A stretch of 27,500 bases of DNA from Symbiodinium natans (GCA_905221605.1 CAJNDS010000680.1:753704-781203); one strand, 5' to 3'. Positions 1-8,536 are shown, counted from the stretch's first letter. Notes: generated by a model not told the origin, from the sequence alone. A program made the numbers and translations.

Positions 1-499
1 CGCAAGTACCATCGCTGACTGAGGCCGTTTCCATCTGCGGCCCAACATGCAACAAGCCTCGGTCCCAGTTCCCGCTACACTGGCAAAGCAGATCATGCAC
101 ATGAGATGAATTGCATGCAACATTGCAAAGTGCCACATCATGATGCCACATGGCACGTGCCGTAACTGAGAAACTAGCCGCGATCTATCGTGTCGCCCGT
201 GAATTCATTGCCACCCTTGCCCTCGCCCCCCTCCCCCCCCCTTACCCGGTTTGGGAACTGCAGGCGGGGCGCTGCGGATGATGCGCTGATTATCTTATGC
301 TGGTAAACACAACAACCGAAATCGGCGGTTTCGTTTCCAGCACTCTGCATTTTTCTCCGCGAGTCCGCGGTTTCTAGTGTCCAAAAGACCCGCAGCTCCA
401 GCTTGTTCGACGGCCTTCGGGTATTCGATTTCCCGCATCACACTTTTCTGGTTCCCGACTCGGTCCTTGTTTGTCGATTCCGCGGCTGATGCATGTAAG

Positions 500-905
500 G
501 TGATTTCGGAGCACGGCCCCAACGGGGAGGAGCCGGTGATGAAGGTGCATGTTGGTGCCAAGTTCAATGAACTTGCACGTGAAATTAAAGCATTGGTCGC
601 AGGCCGCCGAGAGCTGCACTCCGGAGCCGACCTGGCTTGCTTGGCTAGTGATCTGGCAACCGTTGTTCAGTGCAAGAGTTGGAACAGCACAGGCAGCACG
701 AGACGTACATCCAGTTGCACGGCACCCTTGCGGCCATTCGCAAGGCCTGGTCGTCAGGGACATGGCTCTTCCTAGCCTTGTGGCGTAGATCCGCATGTGT
801 TTGTTTTGTACTTGTGTTTCTCCTGAGCGCAAGTGCAGAGGCAAAGCGTCGCCTGCAGCTGTTCGTCTCGAAGACGTTCATCTGTGGCTCAGCGGAAGAT
901 GGCAG
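500..905 (+). pseudogene. Decayed coding fragment i, unit 1 (unknown family)
   Basis: Two overlapping open frames read as one protein if a single base is restored. Positions 500 to about 672 encode a segment containing EHGPN, KVHVGAKF and REIKALVAGRR. The reading resumes in another frame as VQELEQHR...LHGTLAAIRKAW, followed by a hydrophobic run. Unit 2 has the missing base at the corresponding point (GTTTCAGTGC against GTTCAGTGC) but carries its own 1-bp loss about 120 bp upstream. The differing frameshifts suggest an intact ancestral exon. A CAG- or AAG-type acceptor could precede position 500. I do not recognise the family. The opposite strand is also open here, so strand choice is tentative. 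Confidence 0.33.
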
Positions 906-1074
906 CAGGGGACAGAACAACCCAGTTGCTACCCTTGGAAGGATCTTTGGTAACTTGATCGTTTCATGATCGGTTTGCTTGCCCAGGCACGTTCAAGATG
1001 CCAACGCCAGAGGCAACAGCAGCGGCCGGTCCTCGCCCTGGGGAAGTGCTGGCGTTCCTGTCCGCTATTGGGTT

Positions 1075-1185
1075 TGCTCGCTCTTAGGCCGGATGCTGGG
1101 CAAGGTGCCGTGGGTGTGGGAGGTCAAGCTCCACGGACACAACCTGCCGGAGCCCCAAAAAGCCAGTGGATGGTCGTCTCGGTAG
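1075..1185 (+). pseudogene. Decayed coding fragment ii, unit 1
   Basis: A short protein-like stretch with LLGRMLGKVPWVWEVKLHG, open to a stop near 1185. Units 2 and 3 encode the same stretch (…VWDVKLHGHNLPEPQ), but a 4-bp length change just upstream alters how it joins the preceding frame. No family recognised. It could be an exon relic of the same gene as fragment i, given order and strand, but nothing in the sequence proves that. Confidence 0.25.
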
Positions 1186-1206
1186 CCCCGGGTAGTTGAG
1201 TGTTCC

Positions 1207-1482
1207 CAGGCTGAGATTGAACGCCCACGAGGCTAGCCTGGAGCAGGCCTGCAAAACGAATTGCTTGAGAAGCTCAATTCTTGCGTGCAGAAACAGTGGC
1301 AGCAGTTGCGACCTTGTGGACTGGAGTGGTATGAAGCCGAATTCACCAGCGACTGCGGACGGCAGGTCTTCGCTTCAATGACTTCATTTTCGAGCTACGC
1401 TGCAGCTTGGCTTTCCAAATTCAGTCAAGTGCGATTACCTCTTACTTTGTCTGCGACTTCTTCTGCTCCTACAATGAGATGA
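1207..1482 (+). pseudogene. Decayed coding fragment iii with in-frame TAG, unit 1
   Basis: One frame reads AEIERPRG, then TAG, then a long protein-like stretch including NELLEKLNSCVQKQW and LEWYEAEFTSDCGRQVFASM, ending in SSYAAAWLSKF. The TAG is present in all three units. About 100 bp of the 3' part (AEFTSDCG to WLSKF) is identical in unit 1 and the otherwise diverged unit 2. That could reflect constraint or a local conversion tract. No family assigned. Confidence 0.3.
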
Positions 1483-1913
1483 GTCAGCCCAACACATGCA
1501 AGAACAACCCAGTTGCCACCCTTGGAAGGATCTTTTCTTGGAAGAGCAGTGATGTGTCCAGTGCGGCTGGTCAGGAACTCCGTCGCCGAGACTCGCCGGG
1601 CAGCCATCGCAGCATCCGTTGTTTTTCGGCCTGGCGCGCTGCAAAGTAGACGATGATTGCCCTCCAGGGGCTGGCACGCGCGGAGCCGGAAAAGTCCTAG
1701 TCCAGCACTGTGATTCTTACCGATGTTTCTTGCATTGGCCAAGCTAGAACTTGCAAGTAGGTCTGCGGCTTGTACTTGCGCTTGCACATTGATCAGGCGG
1801 TCTCAGATATCCCATCTCGTTGCAGGTCGCGGCAAGCGGTCGCACGAAGACCTCGAGGACATCAAGCCACCAGCTAACAGCAGCGCACCAGCGCCCGCGG
1901 CGACTCTCAGCGC

Positions 1914-1940
1914 GCCCAAGCCCAAGCCCCGGCCCAAGCA
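1914..1940 (+). repeat. 12-bp minisatellite, short allele (unit 1)
   Basis: About two copies of a CCCAAGCCCCGG-like 12-mer. Units 2 and 3 carry about six at the same place. Because the period is a multiple of three, one plus-strand frame reads as AQAP-type repeats and the minus strand as GLGRGLGR-type repeats in the longer alleles. Confidence 0.75.
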
Positions 1941-2089
1941 GCATCGCCGACGCCGTTCTTGCCCAGGAGGGCAGTGGCAGGAGGGGGACCTGCGGACACA
2001 GTGTGGGGAGATGGTGGTGGAGACAGCTTCGGGGCATCCCAGCACATGTCTCAGGCACAACCCCCACCCAAAAGGCAATGGGCCTTGAA

Positions 2090-2680
2090 AAAAGGATCTT
2101 AATTTAACGTTTTCAGCTGATGTTTTGGGGCAGGGTGGAAGTGTGGATATATGGTTGTCTGCATGAATGAAGAATCCAGATGTTCTTTCGAGCAGAGAGC
2201 CTAGAGTAGCAACACCAGCAGTCCCTCAACAAGTCGCGCTTGGAGGCACTTCCGCTCTGTTACCAAATCACCAAACCGTCTTGTAAACCACTGACCAGAT
2301 GCTTCTTCCTCAGTGCGTCCAGCACCGGGCATTGTACAAAGACTGAAGCATCCTGCCTGCGAGGCGAGTTTTGGCTGAGTTTCAGGTCCGTAATTGCACG
2401 TGGCCATTGTGACTGCTCAGCTGGGGCAGTAAGCCGCGCTGCCATGCCCCCCAGCCCGTCCCCCACCCCACAAAAAAGGCTGTGAGTGAGTGCCACATAG
2501 TGGATGTCGTCGCAAATGTCGGTGAGCAAGCTGAGCCAACATGCTGAAAGAAACTCACGGACTCATCGACAGCATTCGCCAGCTTGCTCAAGCGTTGTGA
2601 AAGTTGCCATGACCATGCCGCACGGTGCGGAATACATTCGAGACCGGAGGTAGCTTGAGTTCGCAGTGGCGTAGGGTTGT
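2090..2680. other. Stretch without a supportable gene (unit 1)
   Basis: Unique sequence with short overlapping open frames on both strands and no consistent coding signal. A C-rich/A-rich patch near 2445-2478 (CCCGTCCCCCACCCC then AAAAAA) is shared with the other units. Counterparts lie near 11604-12150 and 21127-21670. Confidence 0.5.
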
Positions 2681-3014
2681 CTTGCGGACACGTGGCCGCG
2701 CATGCCAGCGAGGACAGCTCTCGGAAAGCCCGCTTGGAAACCTTGAGTCAGTTCCTGCTAAGTTGCGATGCCGCGGGAACGCGAGAAGCTGATCGCTAAA
2801 TTGATTCGTCAGACTGGCCGTCGCAGGACTCTGTGTCCCAGCTCAGCGATGATCATCTCCAGGACGCCGAGGCCTGACACAACAGTGGAGACGGGTGGAG
2901 TGGGCACTTGTGCACACAGTGCACAGCGCGTCCAGAAAGTTTGGGCGAGGCGCTGCAGGTCAGGAACCTGGTGCCGGGGCTTTCTGGCATCTCGAACAAG
3001 AGATCTTGTAACAG

Positions 3015-3116
3015 GAGCCCTTCATGACTCCATGCCACCGGAAGGTGAAGCAGCAGAAGATCAACAATGTGGAGCGGCTGGCTAACCTTCGACAGATGGC
3101 CAGGCCAGCCAAGTAA
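3015..3116 (+). CDS. Possible terminal exon or small ORF ending QMARPAK (unit 1)
   Basis: After a possible CAG|G acceptor at 3012-3015 the frame reads EPFMTPCHRKVKQQKINNVE and then RLANLRQMARPAK before a TAA: 33 codons, lysine- and glutamine-rich. Units 2 and 3 have the same frame and stop, with one extra codon (VLRQQ for VKQQ), an in-frame 3-bp difference. The overlapping frame at 2768-3085 also tolerates that indel, so the frame is not decisively selected, and the acceptor lacks a good pyrimidine tract. Function unknown. Confidence 0.3.
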   Translation, partial: EPFMTPCHRKVKQQKINNVERLANLRQMARPAK

Positions 3117-3302
3117 CCCAGTAAACGAAGTCTCGCATTCCGGGAGGTCAACATGGGCACAGCCGGCCATACTTGCAGACAGGTATGAGTCATTTATGAG
3201 TAGAAAAGATTAGTTGGCAGATGCGATGTTTGCCTTTCAAGTTTCCAGATGGCTTGGCTGAGTGCAGGATACATAAACTTGACAAAAACAAAACATCCAA
3301 CA

Positions 3303-3778
3303 AGAGCTCCGAATGCAAGGATCTGGGAGCTTGGGAGCTTGGAACCCTGCAGAGGCCCTTGGGACTCGTAGTTGGTTCCTCCCCTTCTTGCAGGCCTTGT
3401 GCCGCTCCTGCAGTAAGCCATGTTCACAACCAAGACTAGGGTCCACTATATGCTACCAGTCTTTGTTCGTTGCCCAAAAAACCTTCAAGCCAAGCCCCCA
3501 AACACGAAGCTTTGAACCCTGATGTGTCTGCCAGGTGTTCACAACCAAAGACTGGGGTCCAACAATCTTGTTCGATCCCCATTTCCAATGACAAAACCCC
3601 AAGCAAAAACCCCAAACACGAAGCTTTTGACCCTGAAGTGTCTGCCAGGCCCTACGTTGTTTCACATCCACCGCGAGATTTCCACGTTAGACTTCAAAGC
3701 TCACGGCTTTAGAAGTCCACCGCGGAAACGTCGCGGTGGATGTGAAACAAGGTCAGTGAAGCTGCCAATCGGCAGCAG
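3303..3778 (+). pseudogene. Broken CBM20 starch-binding domain, copy A (unit 1)
   Basis: Homologous to the intact CBM20 domain 1.6 kb downstream. Homology between the two regions begins near 3160/4795 and runs to about 4087. Exon 1 (3303-3354) has lost 40 bp that in units 2 and 3 encode PGLGGEQVFIVAS. It also carries an 8-bp tandem duplication, GAGCTTGG x2 at 3327-3342, that breaks the ELGAWNP motif. Exon 2 (3649-3778) starts RCFTSTARFPR, but the expected tryptophan codon is TAG, and an inverted duplication of the same exon follows before SVKLPIGS. Exon 3 is absent, replaced by unrelated sequence from about 4087. Not functional as a CBM20. Confidence 0.75.
3657..3750. repeat. 94-bp inverted repeat inside CBM20 copy A exon 2 (unit 1)
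   Basis: Outer arms of 19 bases pair perfectly (3657-3675 with 3732-3750; TTGTTTCACATCCACCGCG and its complement). An imperfect inner stem continues toward a small loop around 3700. The right arm, read on the minus strand, encodes CFTSTATFPRWT, the exon-2 peptide with its tryptophan intact. The plus-strand arm reads CFTSTARFPR then stop. So this is an inverted duplication of coding sequence, not a generic transposon end. Confidence 0.85.
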
Positions 3779-4086
3779 GACGGCTCCCTTCTGTTTGTTT
3801 TGGGATTTTCGGGGGACTTTTGATATTAGATTGGAACCCTGGCATCCAGTTGGAGAATCTCACGTGCAGAAAGAGATATGGCAATAGCTAGAATATTGAT
3901 CATGGCTTTTCCGCAATAGTCATGGATAGTGTATGCAGGCAACTCAAGCTGATGCCACAGCTTAAGAAGGATGTGCAGGATAAACACGTGAGAAGTTTAA
4001 TGATGGCCGTCACCGTGCCGAATACTGCAACATCTTTACATTTTTCCGGATGCGGATGTTGATAGCAATCAAGACATGTTTAGAGA

Positions 4087-4795
4087 GTGTCATTTGGGTG
4101 TGCAAGGAGCTGCCAGAATCCCCGCCGCAGTGGCCACGGACCACTATGGTTCCCATACCAGGGCTTCGTGGCAGCAATGGTTTCCGCCATGGATGTGGTC
4201 TTCCGTACGGCAGACCACATCCATGGCAGAAATCATTGCTGCTGCCGTAGAAGCCCTGGCATGTCGCAACCGAATACGAGGCATCCCGAAGCTGCCGTGA
4301 TCAGTGCTCCGCCCGAAACTCTTGGAACAGCAATTCCCGAGATGAACTGGAGAAGCTTGATTGAAAGATTCAGTGAAACACTATCTCTCTGGATTAGGAG
4401 AGACTCGAGTGCTGTAACGCATGTTCTTGAAGCGCTGCTGCGCCTTTGGTCCGTGTTGTTTGTCGTGCAGAGAAGGGTTTGCCGATTTCACGTGTGCTTT
4501 GCGTGATTCATCAAGAGAAGACAAGTACTCAAGCGCCCTTGCAAGGATGACAACGGGTGTACTGTACTACTGTATAGTAAAGAGTATGTAGGGAGTTTTA
4601 AGCAGGCATTGTTGAGTGGCAAATTATGCTATGACAATTTCGGGATTCGGTTGCTACATGTTTCTCACCCAAGGGGATCATAGGGGTTGGTTGGCCGCAA
4701 TGGTTTCCGCCACGGATGTCGTCTTCGGCGTGAATTGCTCCTGCACAGCACCAGGCCTGGGGCATGGAGAGGACTTTTTCAAAGTATGGCGCAGC
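4087..4795. other. Insertion separating CBM20 copies A and B (unit 1)
   Basis: This segment sits between the end of copy A homology and the start of copy B homology, where copy A's exon 3 should be. It holds the long hairpin at 4154-4263. A 139-codon plus-strand frame (4087-4506, containing IPEMNWRSLIERFSETLSLW) is present in all three units, but the units are almost identical here, so conservation is uninformative. I see no recognisable transposase or terminal repeats. Counterparts: about 13607-14315 and 23129-23850. Confidence 0.45.
4154..4263. repeat. 110-bp hairpin (MITE-like or foldback), unit 1
   Basis: Two ~50-base arms face each other around a 10-base loop (TCCGTACGGC). The inner 16 bases (GCCATGGATGTGGTCT) pair perfectly, and the outer CATACCAGGGCTTC/GAAGCCCTGGCATG part pairs with a few mismatches and a small indel. 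A related half element lies downstream near 4696-4735. No clear target-site duplication was found. Confidence 0.85.
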
Positions 4796-4937
4796 TGCCA
4801 CACTTTCAGACAAGTGCGAGTAATGTTGAGAAGCAACGATTAGTTGGCAGACGCAATCCTCACCTTTCGATTTCCAGGAAAAATACGAGGTAGCGGCCGT
4901 TCCAGATGGCTTGGCTGAGTGCAGGATGCGTAGGTAG

Positions 4938-5709
4938 AGATTCCCGGCAAGAGTTCTGATGCCGGGCCTTGAAGGCGAAAACGTCTACATCGTCGGCTGC
5001 TGCAAGGAGCTCGGCAAGTGGAACCCTGCAGAGGCCTTGGTAGTTGGCTCCTCCTCTTTTTGGAAACCTTATGCCGCTTCTCCAGCAAGACGCGTGCACA
5101 ACCAAGATCAGGGTCCGCAATATACTCCCAAGCTTTGTTCACCCCGAAATCAAGGACCCGACCCAAAACCATGGAAAACCCCTCCCCCACCCAAACCCGA
5201 AACTTTGGACCCTAAAATGTCTGACAGGCAGTGCCCTGTTTCACATCCAGCGCGGCGTTTCCGCGTTGGACTTCCAACGTTGTGAAGCTGCCAGTCGGCA
5301 GCAGGACCACTCCTCTGTGGGTGCTTTTGGGGTGTTGGGGGAGCTTCACCTTTAGATTTTGGCTTGGAATCTTGGCATCCAGTTGCAGAATCTCAGAAAG
5401 AGACGTGGCAATTGCTCGAAGATTGGTCATGACCTTTCTACAATCGTAGTGGAGGCTAATGTATGCAGTCAGGGCACCCCGGGCACAACTCAAGCTGATG
5501 CCGCATATTAAGAAAGATGTACACGGTGAACATGTGACAAGGTCAATGATAGCTGTCCCCGTGCCGATACTTGTAGTGGTACTTTGATACTTCTCGAGGT
5601 AGATGAGCACGTTTTCTCAATCCGCTTTCACGCGAGGATGGAGTTCAAGGTGGTGATCCGTGGCCACCGCGGCTGCCGCTGGGAAAATGGCGAGAATCGT
5701 GTCCTGGAG
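4938..5709 (+). CDS. CBM20 starch-binding domain, copy B, three exons (unit 1)
   Basis: Carbohydrate-binding module 20, a fold that binds alpha-glucans such as starch or glycogen. Exons: 4938-5033, 5228-5304 and 5637-5709. Exon 1 has RFPARVLMPGLEGENVYIVG then CCKELGKWNPAE. Exon 2 has AVPCFTSSAAFPRWTSNVVK then LPVGS. Exon 3 has RMEFKVVIRGHRGCRWENGE then NRVLE. These match the family pattern VYIVG-x-x-xELGxWxPxxA, FPxW, LPxGxxxEFK and xWExGxNRxLE. The tryptophans of GKW and CRW correspond to the family's glucan-binding site 1. Intron 1 is GC-AG (GAG|GCC...CAG|GCA; a GT donor 6 bp on is possible). Intron 2 is GA-AG (CAG|GAC...GAG|GAT) and joins exactly in frame (GS-R-MEF). The 5' edge is uncertain: the frame continues upstream to 4878 through one TAG at 4935-4937. 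No start codon or full gene model is visible. Which larger protein it belongs to is unknown. Confidence 0.82.
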
Positions 5710-5842
5710 GCCTGGTTTGCGAGGATGCGCTTTCCGATGCCAGATCACAAACACGCCGGGCTTCCCGGCTCTCGGGCCTCAGCCGACGCAGTCGCCATCA
5801 CCAAACATTGATGTTCGCCGGCTCTATGAACACTGTTGCTCA

Positions 5843-5883
5843 TTAGGGTTTAGGGTTTAGGGTTCAGGGTTCAGGGTTCAGGG
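5843..5883 (+). repeat. Interstitial telomere-like repeats (unit 1)
   Basis: Tandem TTTAGGG units grading into three TTCAGGG variants, inside intron 3 of the proposed CBM20 gene or its 3' flank. TTTAGGG is the telomere repeat of dinoflagellates and plants. Homologous sequence on both sides rules out a chromosome end here. Confidence 0.85.
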
Positions 5884-6005
5884 CGGCTTGGGTTTTGAAA
5901 GATGGCTGCTGTCCTGCAAGGCATGCAAAAGTGAGTCTTGGGAACACCTGTAGGCACTTGTCGTCACAACATAAGTCTTGCAGCAAGTGTGCGCGTGCAC
6001 ACTAG

Positions 6006-6179
6006 GTGGAGCTCCCGATGGCTGCAGAGGCGCACGCGTGTCGGAAAGCAGTAGCTTCGCTGAACTGGCTGCTTGCGATTAAGGTCGTGCCCCTTGCTCT
6101 TGCCGCTGTAACTCTTCTCCGTAGTGCATATTGCAAGAAGATTGCTGCCATCTTTTGTCGTACTGGGTTGATTGTTTAA
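6006..6179 (+). CDS. Possible C-terminal exon with hydrophobic segment (unit 1)
   Basis: After an acceptor-like ACTAG|G the frame reads VELPMAAEAHACRKAVASLN, then WLLAIKVVPLALAAVTLL, then a Cys/Lys-rich tail ending GLIV and TAA: 57 codons. The phase fits splicing from exon 3 of the CBM20 domain (NRVLE|VELP), with a 296-bp GC-AG intron. The middle ~18 residues could span a membrane. The diverged unit 3 keeps frame and stop despite a 3-bp deletion, but most substitutions are non-synonymous. It could instead be a stand-alone 53-codon ORF from the ATG at 6018, or non-coding. The exon linkage is inferred. Confidence 0.38.
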   Translation: MELPMAAEAHACRKAVASLNWLLAIKVVPLALAAVTLLRSAYCKKIAAIFCRTGLIV

Positions 6180-7677
6180 ATGTTCCGATCGCTTGGTCTC
6201 AGCTTCTTAGAACGAGTAGTAGCAAGCATTCCAGACCACATTTCTGGAGGCGAAGAAGATTGCCATGACTTTCGGGCAGCCTGGCACCGAGGCATCCAGA
6301 GTAGGAAAACCCACAGGATTGTCATTCTTGCTATGTTGGTACAGCGTGCTTTCGCCCTACTGTTGCTATGCCAATCCTTGAATATTCCGGTGGGGCATGA
6401 AAGTACACTACCCTCTGAAACTCTATAGGCTTTGGGGCAGAGGGGGGCGCCCAAACAGAAGCAGTAGGTTTGCCAGCCTGGGTCCGCGCAGGACGCCGTT
6501 GAATCCGCCAGGGCCTCGGGTTCTGTGGCCTCGGAAGTTTCGTGTGCAGGCCCCACTTTCAGGACACGGCTAGGCGTTGCACACGCGAGTCGCGCGCCGC
6601 CGCATCACAGGGTGCCCGTTTGCGTGTCGTCACATGACACACACTCAAGAGCCTAACTTGCTCCGCACAAGAACTCATTCCTGAAACCCTCACGAATGGC
6701 TGATGAACGTTGCGTTTCCCTTCCCAGTCTAGCACCAATCAAGGCCCTCTGCACACCACTATGTAGACCCAGGAAAAAGGTTGCCCCAAGGCCCTGCCCC
6801 TAGTTTGTGACTCTGTGGCCGACATTTTCCAGCTGCAACTGAAGCTGGGAACCATCGCTTCCGTACGACGGCTGGAGTGTCTTCTCAAGCTGGAGTGCCG
6901 GGTCCATCCTTCTGAAATTTCTGTAGCCACTGCAACCGGCCCCTCCGCTTTCCTGAACACAGGAACCGCCCACGCTGCCCACGCTGCTTGGCCATTCGGC
7001 GGTGCACCTCGATAAGGCCCACATCAAGGCCGCCGCTTGGCGTTTTGCAGATGCTTGGGAATGTGAGTGCGGCGTTTCTGACGTTGGGAGGGCAAGCCCT
7101 GCCCTACAATGCGACCCCAAACGGCCCAAGCCCCGAAGCTTGAGCTTTAAGCCACAACCCTAGCTCCCAAATCTCCAAGTCGGGGCTGACCTTAGGCCCT
7201 AAACCCTGATGCCGAAACACGCAGAATTGCTCCAGGCCATGGCGCCCCAGTCAAAGGCGGGGGAGTGGGGCGGGGAGGGGGTTGAGTTAGCAGCATTAGC
7301 AGCCCCCTCAATGGGTAGCTATGAGCCGTGATATTGGCATATTGATTACATTAGTACCCTACAGCTACAGCCAGTTCTAATGTCGCCGCTGGCTGCCGTT
7401 AGCGCGAGGCCGCCTCGGCCAGGGCGCCGGGGCGGCACCGAGAAAAAATGGGGCAGGCTGTGTTGCTTGACAAGGTTTGTCAGGGGAGGAGGCCAGGTCA
7501 GGGATGTGGGGACCTGTGGCCTACCTGGGCTATATGAATCTAAACGCCCCGCCTAAAACCCATATAGGCACCCCAACCCTCTCCCAAACTCTGAACTCCC
7601 ACAAAACCTGCCTCAAGGCGGCGTCGCCCGGCGAGGGCGATGTTGAGGCCGCGGAGTGCACCAAGGGCTCCCACTCT

Positions 7678-7857
7678 ATGGGGCGGGGGGAGGGGGGGTT
7701 TTCGGGGGTCGGGTGTAGAGTCGACGTTCCTCAGCCCTGATACCATCTGATGCCCACCCCGCCTCCCCCCGCCCCGAAACATCAGAAAACACACGGTTTA
7801 GGTCTCGGGCTCACTGCTATGGGGGGTGGGTGGGGGGGGGGGGGTGGGGGTTTCGGG
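7678..7857 (+). repeat. G-rich blocks with quadruplex potential (unit 1)
   Basis: Two dense G-run clusters, GGGGCGGGGGGAGGGGGGG at 7680-7698 and a longer run of G with single T interruptions at 7821-7850. Each has four or more G-runs of at least three within 40 bases, so quadruplexes are possible on the plus strand. Counterparts: 17199-17378. Unit 3 ends before this point. Confidence 0.7.
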
Positions 7858-8518
7858 CTGTTGGGTTGTTGACAGTTCCAGAGCTGGCCACGCAGATAAT
7901 GGAGCGGCTCGCAGCGCAGCCAATACTCTTGGCTATGTTGTTTCCGGCAAACTGGCTATTGATCTCATATTGATCTCTTCTGAATCATGGTGGGTGATGG
8001 CAAATGCGGTTCTAGAGTGCAGCAGCTTAGCTAAGCTTAGTGGCGTTGACCTCGTCGCATGTTTGTCGGGGCCGCGCACCCCAAACCCCGAGCCATGAAT
8101 CTGTGTTTGAGAAGGAGGAGGGACTGCGCTCTATACTGCTGAATCTTGGTATGATATGGCACAGTACGTCAAGCATGCCGTAGTCTCCGACAGTATACTG
8201 CCGTACAACCCCTCCCCCCACCCCAACAAAAAGCAATACATTCAACCCTAATCCGTGAGACTACTACCGACTCCTTCGACTTACAAGCCCAAAAGGCTGC
8301 TCCGGGCTGCGACAGCTCCATGAAGGTGCGCCGCTTCCCATGGTTTGGGAACAGCGTACTGTAGGCAAGCTCCCAAAATGATGTATCTCAAGCAGTCTTG
8401 CATCGAAGGCTCTGACCTGGTAAACCAGCAGTCTTATACAATACTGGTATAATTGCTGTGGTATGATGCGGCTAGTACGCACTATGGCAAGTAGTATACG
8501 TTAACACAGTAGCTACTG

Positions 8519-8536
8519 GTTTAGGGTTTAGGGTAA
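8519..8536 (+). repeat. Second short telomere-like tract (unit 1)
   Basis: GGTTTAGGGTTTAGGGTAA: two TTTAGGG units. Repeated at 18042-18058 in unit 2. Confidence 0.75.

Noticed and set aside
2768-3085. 105-106 codon plus-strand ORF kept open in all three units with one in-frame codon difference.
   Set aside because: Hand-counted differences between units 1 and 2 are spread evenly over the three codon positions (about 7, 6 and 7), as expected for neutral sequence, and no family is recognisable. The overlapping QMARPAK frame shares the same in-frame indel.
4087-4506. 139-codon plus-strand ORF present in three units.
   Set aside because: It spans both arms of the hairpin, and the units are nearly identical here, so openness says little. 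No homology recognised.
4840-5190. 110-116 codon minus-strand frame across the CBM20 region.
   Set aside because: A shadow of the plus-strand CBM20 exon 1 and its intron. The plus-strand reading matches a known family in three phased exons.
5843-5883. Telomere end.
   Set aside because: Unit sequence continues on both sides and the tract is only about 40 bases long.
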